Part shown: positions 8,676 through 16,808 of the stretch, piece after piece | Layout of the letters: each line of letters begins with the position of its first letter | Numbering within the stretch: the stretch's first letter is position 1 | Source of the DNA: Myxococcus qinghaiensis | Lineage (GTDB): Bacteria; Myxococcota; Myxococcia; Myxococcales; Myxococcaceae | Assembly: GCF_024198215.1 (NCBI RefSeq) | Contig: NZ_JAKCFA010000004.1 | Span: forward strand, 372,001-436,000 | Reading direction: 5' to 3' | Length of the DNA: 64,000 nt | Notes under the pieces: generated by a model | Seen by the model: the letters and a program-made list of their open reading frames with translations, nothing else | Database searches by the model: none | What the model was told of the DNA's origin: nothing | Translations under genes and position numbers: made by a program

Positions 8676-9434
8676 TCAGCCCAGCTCGCCGCCGTCGATG
8701 GCGTGCGCGGCGCCGGTGATGGCGCCCGCGGCGTCCGATGCGAGGAACAGGCACAGCGAGGCCACCTCATCCGGCTGGATGATGCGACCCATGGCGTTCA
8801 TCGACGCCAGCGCCTCGCGCGCCTGGTCTCCCGTGCGGCCGGTGGTGTGGGAGATGGCCGCCGTGGCGTTGGAGAGCATGTCCGTCTCCACCCAGCCGGG
8901 ATTCACCGCGTTCACCGTCACGTTCTTCTTCGCGTACTCCACCGCCAGCGCGCGCGTCAGGCCCAGCAGCGCGTGCTTGGAGGCGCAGTAGGCGGACGTG
9001 TATTTCATCCCGCGCACGGCGGCCATGGAGCCGATGTTGATGACGCGTCCACCGCCGGCCTGCGCCATGGCGGGCATCAACTCCCGGCACAGCAGGAAGG
9101 GCGCCGTCACGTTGATGGCCATGACCCGCGCCAGGTCCGCCGTGCTCGTCTTCGTCAGCGGCGCGGACACGGTGATGCCCGCGTTGTTCACCAGCACACG
9201 CGGAGTCCCGTCGGCGAGAATCGTCTTCGTCGCGGCGACCAGCGCGGCCTCGTCCGCCACGTCGACGACGAGGGGACGGATGCGCTCGCCCCCTTCCTTC
9301 ACCAGCACCTCGAGCGCATCCGCCGAGCGGGCCAGTGCCCAGACGCGGTAGCCCTCGCGAGCGAAGATCAACGCCACGGCCCGGCCAATGCCTCGGCTCG
9401 CGCCCGTCACCACCACGGTCTGCTGAGTCGTCAT
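8676..9434 (-). CDS. Short-chain dehydrogenase/reductase (FabG-like)
   Basis: This is a 252-residue classical SDR. The Rossmann glycine motif TGASRGIG lies at residues 10-17, VDVADEAAL supplies the acidic adenine-binding residue, NNAG follows, then the catalytic Ser (INIGSMAA) and the YCASK form of YxxxK, then NPGWVETDM. The C-terminus (ITGAAHAIDGGE) fits the NAD(P)H-dependent 3-oxoacyl-ACP/CoA reductase or 3-hydroxyacyl dehydrogenase subgroup. Substrate is unknown; the neighbouring hydroxylase and acyl-CoA dehydrogenase hint at lipid metabolism. The ATG at 9434 starts the first beta strand and is preferred over the longer frame. Its stop faces the tandem repeat array. Confidence 0.9.
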   Translation of the reverse strand: MTTQQTVVVTGASRGIGRAVALIFAREGYRVWALARSADALEVLVKEGGERIRPLVVDVADEAALVAATKTILADGTPRVLVNNAGITVSAPLTKTSTADLARVMAINVTAPFLLCRELMPAMAQAGGGRVINIGSMAAVRGMKYTSAYCASKHALLGLTRALAVEYAKKNVTVNAVNPGWVETDMLSNATAAISHTTGRTGDQAREALASMNAMGRIIQPDEVASLCLFLASDAAGAITGAAHAIDGGELG

Positions 9435-9485
9435 GTGCGGCAGCCTAGCGCCCCGGGCCGGGCCGGGCACGCCCGACGACAGGCC

Positions 9486-10292
9486 TCACCCGGTAGGGGC
9501 GAGCGCCGGAGCCTGGGCCTGGGGCCGCAAGCGCTCCCCCACGCGCTCCAGGCCCTGGCCGGCCCGAGCGCGGGCGTGGACCTGGGGATAGTCGTCGAAC
9601 GCCGTGCCGAACCACCTGTCCAGCACCGTGGTGTACAGGCCGTAGTGGCCCTGGTACCGGGCATGGTGCATGGCGTGGAAGGTGGGCGTGAGGACCTGCC
9701 GCCCCAGCCAGGTCGCGACGAAGCGCTCCGGCAGCCACTCCGTGTTCCCGTGGCCCACCACGTTGAGCGCGTAGTTGGTGAGGATGTAGAGCGCCACTCC
9801 CGCCTGGGTGACGGGCATCACCTCCAGCGCCAGGATGACGAGGCCGAAGTTGCCTCCCAGCAGCACCAGGCGCTCCACCAGCGAGAAGGACAGCGACGTC
9901 AGCGGGTTCGTCACCTGCGCCACGTGGTGCTGCGCGTGGAACCGGTAGAGCGCGCGGGTGTGCAGCAGGCGGTGCGTGGCGTAGAACCACACCTCGAAGC
10001 CCACGAAGAGAAAGACGAAGGTCGCCACCGTCGCGCCCACGCTGAAGGGCGCCACCCGGGACTGGAACACGACGCGGAACAAAGCGACGAGCACCGCGTC
10101 GAAGAGCACCACCCGCACCGCCGCCCACGCTTCGCTGCGAAGCTGCCCCGGTGCCAGCGGCTTGCGGTAGACGCGCCGCCGCGCCCCCGCGCTCAGCCCG
10201 GCTGCCCACCACCCCAGGCCCACCATCGACACCTTCAGCGTCCCCGAGACGCCGAGGACGAAGGGGAACATCGCCAAGAATGCGTGCACCAT
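9486..10292 (-). CDS. Sterol desaturase / fatty acid hydroxylase superfamily membrane protein
   Basis: The 268-residue protein has four or so hydrophobic segments and the three histidine boxes of the membrane di-iron hydroxylase superfamily: HRLLH (107-111), HAQHH (119-123) and HAMHH (206-210), with an extra His181 in VVGHGNTEW. These ligate the non-heme di-iron centre that activates O2 for C-H hydroxylation or desaturation of sterols, carotenoids or fatty acyl chains in the cytoplasmic membrane. The exact substrate is not readable. It lies 51 bp downstream of the SDR start on the same strand, so the two could form a transcription unit with this gene first. The C-terminal 35 residues are Arg/Ala/Pro-rich. 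Confidence 0.87.
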   Translation of the reverse strand: MVHAFLAMFPFVLGVSGTLKVSMVGLGWWAAGLSAGARRRVYRKPLAPGQLRSEAWAAVRVVLFDAVLVALFRVVFQSRVAPFSVGATVATFVFLFVGFEVWFYATHRLLHTRALYRFHAQHHVAQVTNPLTSLSFSLVERLVLLGGNFGLVILALEVMPVTQAGVALYILTNYALNVVGHGNTEWLPERFVATWLGRQVLTPTFHAMHHARYQGHYGLYTTVLDRWFGTAFDDYPQVHARARAGQGLERVGERLRPQAQAPALAPTG

Positions 10293-10401
10293 CGCGCTCC
10301 ACCTCCGGCCCGTGCCGCCGTCACCCCATGCTAACCCCCGGGGCCGCGCCGGGTTGCACGGCCGGTTTGACGCTCCTGGAGGCGGGCATTAGGACGGCGC
10401 C

Positions 10402-11583
10402 ATGGCACGCGCGGACATCACTGACCTGTTCCGGCTGGACGACCTGCTGTCCCCCGAGGAGAAGGCCGCTCGCGACACGGTGGCCGCCTTCGTGGACCGC
10501 GAGGTGCTGCCCATCATCGGCGGGCACTTCCGCGACGGCACCTTCCCCTTCCACCTGGTGCCCCAGCTCGCGGAGATGGGCGTGCTGGGCGCCAACCTCC
10601 AGGGCTACGGCTGCGCGGGGATGAACACCGTCAGCTACGGCCTCATCCTCCAGGAACTGGAGCGAGGGGACTCCGGGCTGCGCTCCTTCGCGTCCGTGCA
10701 GGGCTCGCTCTGCATGTACCCCATCCACGCGTACGGCAGCGACGAGCAGAAGGAGCGCTTCCTGCCGGGCATGGCCAAGGGGCGCGTCATCGGCTGCTTC
10801 GGCCTCACCGAGCCGGACTTCGGCTCCAACCCCGGAGGCATGCGCACCCGCGCGCGCAAGGACGGCGACGACTACGTCCTCAATGGCACCAAGACGTGGA
10901 TTACCAATGGCGCCATCGCCGACGTCGCGGTGGTGTGGGCCAAGACGGACGACGGCGGCCCCGAGTCCGTCCGGGGCTTCCTGGTGGAGAAGGGCATGCC
11001 CGGCTTCACCGCGCGGGACATCCCCGGCAAGTTCTCCCTGCGCGCGTCCATCACCAGCGAGCTGTCCCTCCAGGACGTGCGAGTGCCCGCGCGCAACATG
11101 CTGCCCGGCGTGGTGGGCCTGCGCGGGCCCCTGTCCTGCCTCAACAACGCGCGGCTGGGCATCGCCTTCGCCGTCACCGGCGCCGCCATCGCCTGCTTCG
11201 AGGGCGCGCGCGAGTACGCCCTGTCCCGCGCGTCGTTCAACGGCAAGCCCGTGGCCGGCTACCAGCTCACGCAGGAGAAGCTGGCGGACATGCTCCAGGA
11301 CATCGTCAAGGCGCAGCTCGTGGGCCTGCGCGTGGCGCGGCTCAAGGACGAGGGCAAGGTGACGCCCGTCATGGTGAGCCTGGCCAAGCGCAACAACGTG
11401 AAGAGCGCGCTCGATATCGCCCGCGTCGCGCGGAGCATCTACGGCGCCAATGGCATCACCGACGCGTATCCACCGGTGCGCCACATGCTGAATCTCGAAT
11501 CGGTCTTCACCTACGAGGGCACCCACGAGGTGCACACGCTGGTGTTGGGCAAGGCCATCACCGGCCTCGACGCCTTCGACTGA
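10402..11583 (+). CDS. gcdH: Acyl-CoA dehydrogenase, glutaryl-CoA dehydrogenase-like
   Basis: This is a 393-residue flavoprotein of the ACAD family. Motifs are the substrate-side YGCAGMN stretch, RSFASVQGSL with CMYPI and YGSDEQK, the FAD-binding GCFGLTEPDFGSNPGG and WITNGAIAD, and the catalytic base E372 in FTYEGTHEVH followed by TLVLGKAITGL. The Glu in EGTH and the RSxxSVQ motif are what I associate with glutaryl-CoA dehydrogenase, which oxidises and decarboxylates glutaryl-CoA to crotonyl-CoA in lysine/tryptophan breakdown. Another short-chain ACAD activity is possible. The gene stands alone, divergent from the hydroxylase and convergent with the DUF2058 gene across a strong hairpin. Confidence 0.88.
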   Translation: MARADITDLFRLDDLLSPEEKAARDTVAAFVDREVLPIIGGHFRDGTFPFHLVPQLAEMGVLGANLQGYGCAGMNTVSYGLILQELERGDSGLRSFASVQGSLCMYPIHAYGSDEQKERFLPGMAKGRVIGCFGLTEPDFGSNPGGMRTRARKDGDDYVLNGTKTWITNGAIADVAVVWAKTDDGGPESVRGFLVEKGMPGFTARDIPGKFSLRASITSELSLQDVRVPARNMLPGVVGLRGPLSCLNNARLGIAFAVTGAAIACFEGAREYALSRASFNGKPVAGYQLTQEKLADMLQDIVKAQLVGLRVARLKDEGKVTPVMVSLAKRNNVKSALDIARVARSIYGANGITDAYPPVRHMLNLESVFTYEGTHEVHTLVLGKAITGLDAFD

Positions 11584-11600
11584 CAGACCCCTGGCGGACT

Positions 11601-11635
11601 CCTCCCCTCGTCCCGGCTGCGTGGGAGAGGGGAGG
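11601..11635. terminator. Bidirectional hairpin between convergent genes
   Basis: CCTCCCCTC (11601-11609) pairs perfectly with GAGGGGAGG (11627-11635). The loop holds a further TCCC/GGGA pairing, so a long interrupted stem can form. It sits between the stops of the convergent acyl-CoA dehydrogenase and DUF2058 genes and could terminate both; the T-rich tail on the plus side is short (GTCTT). Confidence 0.55.
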
Positions 11636-11658
11636 GTCTTCGCGGGTGAAGCCGGGGG

Positions 11659-12576
11659 TCAGCCCTGGCTCTCGCCGCTCTCGGCCTTGGAGGCCTCGGC
11701 GGACGGGGCCTCGGCCTCGGCGGGAGCGGACGCTTCAGCCTCGGAGGCGGACGCCTCGGCGCCTTCCGCCGGGGACTCGTCGGACAGCTCCGGCGCGGTG
11801 CCAGCGGCCTCCGCCGCCTGCTGCGCCTTGAGCTCCTCGTCGTTCATGAAGCCGACGGGGTCGTCCTTCCGGTTGAGGAAGCGCACGGCCTTCTTCGAGA
11901 GCGCGTACATCTGCTCGGCCGCCGCGGCGGGCACCAGCGAGTGCTCGATTTGCGCGGGGTCCGGACGCTCCACCACGCCGAGCTCGCCGTCCTCCAGCCG
12001 CTTGGCCTGCTCCGGCGTCAGCTCCATGCGCCGCAGCTTGCCCTTGCGGGTCATGAAGTAGAAAGCCGTCTCCCCGGGCTCCTGCGGCACCTGCGAGCCC
12101 AACACCAGCTCGCGCAGCGCCTTGTCCAGCTCCACCTGGCGCTTGGACTCGGCGCGCTGGTAGGCCTTGGAGCCGGGCATGGGGGGCAGCTTGGGAATGG
12201 GCTTCTCGGCCACGGGGGCGGCGGGACGTCCGTGCTGGGGCGCTCCACCTCCGCCGCCACCGCCACCGGGACGGAAGGAGCCTCCCTGTCGGGGCGCTCC
12301 TCCGCCGGGACGTGGCGCTCCACCGCCGGGACGGCCGCCGCCGGGGCGGCCACCTCCCTCTCGGTTGCCGGGGCCACGGTCCTCGCCTCGGGAAGACGGG
12401 GCACCGGATGTCCGGTTCTCGTCACGCCGGGGCGGAGGACGGTTGCCGCCTGGACGTCCGCCTTCCTGGGGCTGGGGCCTCCGGGCTTCCGTCTGGCTGG
12501 TTGCCACATCAGCCTTCTTGGACTGTTCCTCGGTGACGAGGCCCGCCTTCAACAACTTGTCGCGCAGGTTCTGCAT
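11659..12576 (-). CDS. DUF2058 (YaiL-like) protein with RG/Gly/Pro-rich insert
   Basis: This is a 305-residue protein. The N-terminus MQNLRDKLLKAGLVTEEQSKKA matches the DUF2058 signature, and the core at about 140-250 (KRQVELDKALRELV, FYFMTRKGKLRRMELTPEQAKRL, GELGVVE) matches the rest of that family. Between them, residues about 30-120, lies a long Arg/Gly/Pro-rich disordered segment with many RPGG repeats. After the core comes an acidic Glu/Ala/Ser tail. Family function is poorly known; a nucleic-acid or ribosome-associated role is plausible from the RGG-like insert but is inference. No signal peptide. It lies upstream of, and divergent from, the lipoprotein at 12683. Confidence 0.82.
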   Translation of the reverse strand: MQNLRDKLLKAGLVTEEQSKKADVATSQTEARRPQPQEGGRPGGNRPPPRRDENRTSGAPSSRGEDRGPGNREGGGRPGGGRPGGGAPRPGGGAPRQGGSFRPGGGGGGGGAPQHGRPAAPVAEKPIPKLPPMPGSKAYQRAESKRQVELDKALRELVLGSQVPQEPGETAFYFMTRKGKLRRMELTPEQAKRLEDGELGVVERPDPAQIEHSLVPAAAAEQMYALSKKAVRFLNRKDDPVGFMNDEELKAQQAAEAAGTAPELSDESPAEGAEASASEAEASAPAEAEAPSAEASKAESGESQG

Positions 12577-12682
12577 GAGAAGGCCGTTCTATCCCTTGCA
12601 CGGCCGCACGCAAGCCGCAGCTTGCCGCTCTTGTATGCGCCACGTAACTTGCCGCCCCCGTGGTACCCCCTCCGGAGGAGTC

Positions 12683-13720
12683 GTGAGCCGTCTGAAGAAG
12701 TCCGCCGTCACCCTCGCCGTGGCGCTGGCCGCCGCCAGTTGCTCGGATCCGGTCGACAAGGCGGCCAAGGCGCGCATCTTCTCGCCGGAGGACCCGCCCA
12801 AGGTGGTGGCCTCCGCCCAGCAGAAGCTCCCGCCGGAGGATGTCGCGGAAAACCCTCAGGTGGCCCGCCGCATCCTCGGCATGGACGCCGCCGAAATCAC
12901 CGAGCGGCTGGGGCCCCACCGCTACCAGGCCACCCTCGGCTACGAGTGGACCTCCGCCGAGTCCAACCCCGTGAAGCTCACCGAGACGCGCACCTTCCGC
13001 GCGGGGCCTGGGGGTGTCAGCGGCGACTTCCACGGCGTGCTGGAGAACTCCCGGGACCAGGGCCTGGAGGTCATGCGCGTGGGGGGGCAGGTGTTCGCCC
13101 GCAACCGGTATGGCCCGTTCCGTCAGCGGCTGCGCGACCGGGGCATGGCCGAGCGCACCCGCACGGAGCTGACCGGCGCCATCCGCGACTTCGACAGCCT
13201 GTTCCAGGGGCGGCTCAAGCTCGCCCCGCAGGGCACCGTCACCTATGAGGGGCGCACGGCGTGGCGCTACGTGGTGACGCTGGCGCCCGCGTCGGAGGCC
13301 GATGGCTCCCGGCCGCTGCCGAAGCTGTTCGAGCCCAAGGGCGGAGCGGACGAGACGACGCGTCGGCGCGCGAACTTCTTCGCCCACCGGCTGCCGCGCT
13401 CCTTGGATGGAGAGGTGCTGGTGGACGCGGCCACCTCCGTGGTGCTCAAGGCCCGGCTGGACGGGCGCGTGGGCGTGCCGTCGGAGAAGACGCCCGAGGC
13501 GGCGGAGCTGCGGCTGACGCTGGAGGCGGCCCTGTCCGAGCTGGGCAAGGACCCGAAGCTCGCGCCGCCCGAGGAGTTCCTCCCGGACGCGGACAAGCCC
13601 CAGGGTATCGCCGACGCGTTGGACCGCTTCGGCATCGAGCGCGCGAAGCCCGAGGGTGCCAAGAGCACCACGACGGGCGAGACGCCGCCCGAGCCCGAGG
13701 ACGAGGCCGCGACGGAGTAG
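12683..13720 (+). CDS. Predicted lipoprotein of unknown function
   Basis: This is a 345-residue protein. The GTG at 12683 has GGAGG five bases upstream and opens a lipoprotein signal (MSRLKKSAVTLAVALAAASC), with the lipidated Cys at residue 20. The mature part is a mixed alpha/beta region with strands such as RYQATLGYEW, SGDFHGVLEN, EVMRVGGQVFARN and AWRYVVTLAP, which reads like an open-barrel lipid- or ligand-binding fold of the LolA/LppX kind. That comparison is only an impression. The C-terminal 40 residues are acidic and Pro/Thr-rich. The reading frame stays open far upstream only because of GC bias. A palindromic hairpin follows the stop. Confidence 0.75.
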   Translation: MSRLKKSAVTLAVALAAASCSDPVDKAAKARIFSPEDPPKVVASAQQKLPPEDVAENPQVARRILGMDAAEITERLGPHRYQATLGYEWTSAESNPVKLTETRTFRAGPGGVSGDFHGVLENSRDQGLEVMRVGGQVFARNRYGPFRQRLRDRGMAERTRTELTGAIRDFDSLFQGRLKLAPQGTVTYEGRTAWRYVVTLAPASEADGSRPLPKLFEPKGGADETTRRRANFFAHRLPRSLDGEVLVDAATSVVLKARLDGRVGVPSEKTPEAAELRLTLEAALSELGKDPKLAPPEEFLPDADKPQGIADALDRFGIERAKPEGAKSTTTGETPPEPEDEAATE

Positions 13721-14074
13721 GCCGTTTCACGGGTGGGGCGCCCCAGGTGGGCGCCCTCCTGGCGGCCCCGGCGGAGTCGTCCGGTTCGCGGGAGAGTGCT
13801 CCACATGGGGCGTCCCCCGACGGAGTCGTCCATCGCGGTTGCGCGGCAAGGGCTGCTCGACGAGGCCCTGGCGGAGTCGAGCGGAGGCCTTTGGCCGAGG
13901 CCCACTGTTCGGGACAGGCGAGTCATGGGGGTGGGAGAGCCCGGCGCTCCGAGCCAGGCCGCCTGCCCTGACCGCATCGCCCGGACACTCGAGGCAGCGG
14001 TGCCGTCTCGCCGCTCAAGCCCCTGGATTCACACGAGTCCTCGGGTGGCGTGTGCCTTGCTCTCCTCGGGCCCC
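13721..14074. other. 354-bp gap without a convincing gene
   Basis: Apart from the hairpin at 13736-13756 I see no gene, RNA or repeat that I can support. The frame of the downstream beta-barrel gene stays open through most of it, but the codons read as low-quality sequence (many Arg/Gly/Pro, no domain) and no good ribosome site precedes a start. Confidence 0.5.
13736..13756 (+). terminator. Hairpin of two GGGCGCCC half-sites after the lipoprotein gene
   Basis: Two copies of the self-complementary octamer GGGCGCCC (13736-13743 and 13749-13756) are separated by CAGGT and can form an 8-bp stem with a 5-nt loop, 15 bp after the lipoprotein stop. No T tract follows. Confidence 0.5.
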
Positions 14075-14602
14075 ATGCGCCGTCTCCCCCTCCTGCTGCT
14101 GTGCCTGTGCGGGCTCTTCGCGCCGCTCGCGAGCGCGGAGCCTCCCTCCCGCAGCCTGGGCGTCACGGCGTTCCCGGTGGGGGCGTTCGTCCTGAAGGAC
14201 CCGGACGGGCGGCGGGAGGTGGGCTACAGCGCGGGGCTGGCGTGGAGCTATCGCCGGGAGCAGTCCTTCCTGGAGGTGGGCGGACACATGGCCTCCAACC
14301 GCCGGCTCACCGAGGCGACCCCCATGTCCCTGCGAGTCACGCTTCCCGATGCACGCCGGGTCCGCCCGTACCTCGGGCTGGGGGTGAGCCTCCTGGTGTC
14401 CCATGGCCGGGAGGGGGAGGAAGCGCCGCGGGTCCTCCAGTTGGGGCCGGAGCTGTGCGGGGGAATGGACGTGGAGCTGGGGGGCCGGCTGTTCCTGTCC
14501 GCCCAGGCCCGCTACCAGAATTTCTCCGCCACCGGCTCCCCGTTCTCCGGGCGGCGCCAGGCGCTTTCCACCGCGTTTCTGGGAGTGGGAATGCACCTGT
14601 AG
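14075..14602 (+). CDS. Small exported outer-membrane beta-barrel-like protein
   Basis: This is a 175-residue protein. A signal peptide (MRRLPLLLLCLCGLFAPLASA) is followed by alternating hydrophobic/polar strands rich in Gly and Tyr: VGYSAGLAWSYRR, SFLEVGGHMAS, VRPYLGLGVSLLVS, LFLSAQARYQNFS and TAFLGVGMHL ending the chain. That pattern fits an eight-stranded OmpA/OmpX-like barrel ending with a hydrophobic residue. The ATG at 14075 was chosen because it starts the signal peptide; an in-frame GTG at 14045 would add ten residues, and neither start has a strong ribosome site. It may be co-oriented with the upstream lipoprotein but a 354-bp gap separates them. Confidence 0.7.
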   Translation: MRRLPLLLLCLCGLFAPLASAEPPSRSLGVTAFPVGAFVLKDPDGRREVGYSAGLAWSYRREQSFLEVGGHMASNRRLTEATPMSLRVTLPDARRVRPYLGLGVSLLVSHGREGEEAPRVLQLGPELCGGMDVELGGRLFLSAQARYQNFSATGSPFSGRRQALSTAFLGVGMHL

Positions 14603-14647
14603 GCGCCCTCTGGCGCTACAGGGCGGGAGCGACCTGTTGGAAGAAAA

Positions 14648-14676
14648 TTTGCGCCAACTCTTGCGTCCTCTACAAT
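14648..14676 (+). promoter_or_regulatory. Sigma-70-type promoter candidate
   Basis: TTGCGC (14649-14654) and TACAAT (14671-14676) are separated by 16 bp in an unusually AT-rich patch, about 70 bp before the small basic protein gene at 14749. The -10 matches the consensus in five of six positions. Confidence 0.5.
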
Positions 14677-14748
14677 CCCCGACGGTTGCGGCTCGGACGC
14701 GTCCGACATGCTCGGATGTTCAGCATGCTGCACAACAAGGGAGCGGAG

Positions 14749-15096
14749 ATGGAGCGCAAGGTCGGGAGTAGCACGGTGACGGCCAAGGAGGTCAAGGCGG
14801 CGCTGGAGAAGACGCGCACGCTCACGGCCGAGGAGGAGAAGGCGCTGCGCATGCGGCATGGCGCCGGCGCTTCCAGCACGCGAGCTCCGCTTCCGCGCGC
14901 GGCCGGCGACAACGAGGAGCTCGGCGATGAGCTGCTCGTCATCGAGATGCAGCTGATGAAGGCCATGCGCGCTCGCGCCGCGGCGGCCAAGACGCCGGCC
15001 ACCAAGGCGGCGGCGCCCGAAGCGCCTCGTGCACGCGAGACGGCCGCCAACCCGACGAAGGACAAAATCGTCCGGGCGCTGCGCAAGAAGAAGTAG
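14749..15096 (+). CDS. Small basic/helical protein of unknown function
   Basis: This is a 115-residue protein. The ATG at 14749 is chosen because it follows GGGAGCGGAG; in-frame ATGs at 14716 and 14725 would add up to 11 residues. Residues 8-40 are predicted helical (AKEVKAALEKTRTLTAEEEKALR). A middle acidic helix (ELGDELLVIEMQLMKAMRARA) follows, and the Ala/Lys-rich tail ends in KDKIVRALRKKK. I see no signal peptide or known domain. The Lys-rich end could contact nucleic acid, but that is inference. The gene has its own AT-rich promoter region, which suggests separate and perhaps strong expression. Confidence 0.7.
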   Translation: MERKVGSSTVTAKEVKAALEKTRTLTAEEEKALRMRHGAGASSTRAPLPRAAGDNEELGDELLVIEMQLMKAMRARAAAAKTPATKAAAPEAPRARETAANPTKDKIVRALRKKK

Positions 15097-15114
15097 TCGC
15101 TCGCGCGGCCACCA

Positions 15115-16635
15115 CTACCGGTTGAGGATGGCCACGAGGCGCTCCCCCGCCTCGGGCAATGCCAGCGGCGCGCCCGATACCTCCGTGGCCAGTCCTTCCG
15201 CGTCATCCGTTCCACCCCGAGCGTACAGCCCCTTCAACCAGGCGGCGGCGTTCGGGTTCCTCCAGAAGTCCTCGTTGAAGCGCTCGGTGAGGCGCCTGGT
15301 GAGTCGGGCCTCCAGGGCCCAGGCGCGCAGGTAGTGCGCCACGTACAGCTGCGGGTCCACGTCGTACAGGTAGAACCCGAGATGTGGCTCCGCGAAGAGG
15401 GCGCGGCGCTGACCATCGGCGTACTCGTCGGCGCGCTCGGTGGACGGGCCCTTGGCGCACAGCGACAGCTCGTAGGACAGCTTCGCGCAGTGGCGGCGCA
15501 GCACGCTGAGCGACTGGAACGCGGCCATCCGCGCCGTGTCGTGCGCGAGCATCGTCGCCAGCCCCAGGTAGCGCTTGAGCCACTCGGAGGACAGCAGCAG
15601 TCGCTCGAAGACGGCGGCGTGGGCCTCCGTCACGGCCGCGTCGCCCAGGCGGCGCAGCTCCATGGGCAGGTCCCCCGAGACGTGGGCGCGGTGGTGGGCG
15701 TGGCCCAGCTCATGGAGCAGGCTGCCCACGGCGTCCAGTCCACCGCGAGGCTGGAGCACCACGCGGATGTCGTCCGGCACGCGGATGGTGACGACGAAGG
15801 GGCGGGGCGACTTGCCGGGGCGGTCCTCCTCGTCCATGCGGATGCGGCCTCCGGCGTTGGGCGTGAAGCCCCACTCGCCCAGCCACTGGCGCACCGCGGG
15901 CCAGGCGTCCTCCCGGCGGAAGTGCTCGTCCAGCCAGGGGGCCTGGAGCGCGGCCTGGACGTCGTGCCTTCGCGCGTCGCCAGCGGGCAGGGGCCGCAGC
16001 TGCGGGTCCGTCTTCTTGAGCACGTACGTGAGCACGTCGCGGTAGGCGTCCTCGGTGTGCTTCAGCGTCAGCCTGGCGGCCTCGGCGAGCTGGGGGTAGT
16101 CGATGCCGGTGATGTCCCCGCGCAGGGTGACGTAGTCGCTGGCGCCCAGCCTCTCGGCGGTGAGGAGGGCGGCTTCGCGGCGGTCGGCATAGGGGCCGCG
16201 GTTCTCCCAGAGGTAGTTGCCGACGGCGCGCTCCAGGCCGGCGCGGCGGGCACGATTGGGCTCGTGGGGAAGTCGACTCATCGCCCCGGCGAAGTCGAAG
16301 GACTCGTCGTCGACGTTGAGCACCGCGTTGGCTTCCACGGTGGCCATGGCCTGGGCGGGACGGGCGGCGAGGGCCTCTTCCACCTGGGTGGCCACCAGCT
16401 CGCGCACGAGCTGGATGCGGCGGATGGCGAGGACGTCGTTCTTCGCGCGGGCCTTGGCGAGCGCCTCGGTGGCGGCGACGAAGGTTTCCGGGGCGGACAG
16501 CTCCGGGAAGGAGGCGTGGAGGCTCGCGATGGGAAGCTCTCGCGCGAGGCCGGCACCATGCCGGTACTGAAGGGTGGCCAGCTCGGCGAGGAAGTCGTCC
16601 AGCCGCGTGCGGACGGCGTGTAGGGGGCGGTCCAT
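15115..16635 (-). CDS. M3-like zinc metallopeptidase
   Basis: This is a 506-residue, mostly helical soluble protein. The zinc-binding HELGH (308-312) sits in LLHELGHAHHRAHVSGD, and a downstream Glu (about 337, in VTEAHAAVFERL) is at the distance expected for the third ligand in the M3/oligoendopeptidase F fold. The C-terminal part (YLRAWALEARL, FNEDFWRNPNAAAWLKGLYARGG) resembles the end of M3 peptidases. No export signal, so a cytosolic oligopeptidase is inferred. The ATG at 16635 is used because residues before it are low complexity with no ribosome site. The stop codon faces the small basic protein gene with an 18-bp gap. Confidence 0.82.
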   Translation of the reverse strand: MDRPLHAVRTRLDDFLAELATLQYRHGAGLARELPIASLHASFPELSAPETFVAATEALAKARAKNDVLAIRRIQLVRELVATQVEEALAARPAQAMATVEANAVLNVDDESFDFAGAMSRLPHEPNRARRAGLERAVGNYLWENRGPYADRREAALLTAERLGASDYVTLRGDITGIDYPQLAEAARLTLKHTEDAYRDVLTYVLKKTDPQLRPLPAGDARRHDVQAALQAPWLDEHFRREDAWPAVRQWLGEWGFTPNAGGRIRMDEEDRPGKSPRPFVVTIRVPDDIRVVLQPRGGLDAVGSLLHELGHAHHRAHVSGDLPMELRRLGDAAVTEAHAAVFERLLLSSEWLKRYLGLATMLAHDTARMAAFQSLSVLRRHCAKLSYELSLCAKGPSTERADEYADGQRRALFAEPHLGFYLYDVDPQLYVAHYLRAWALEARLTRRLTERFNEDFWRNPNAAAWLKGLYARGGTDDAEGLATEVSGAPLALPEAGERLVAILNR

Positions 16636-16808
16636 GGGCGCGGACCGTACCAGGGCTCGCGCGCATAAAGGGCCGAGGGTACGAGGCTCGGTCGTTTGTC
16701 GGGCTTTCTTGGCACCAGGAATCCCCAGAGGTGCGCGGGCTCCTGCTTGTGGTTCGCCGTGCCTTTCTGTAGCGAGCAGCCCGGCATTGGACGCGTGTGA
16801 GGTGGGCC

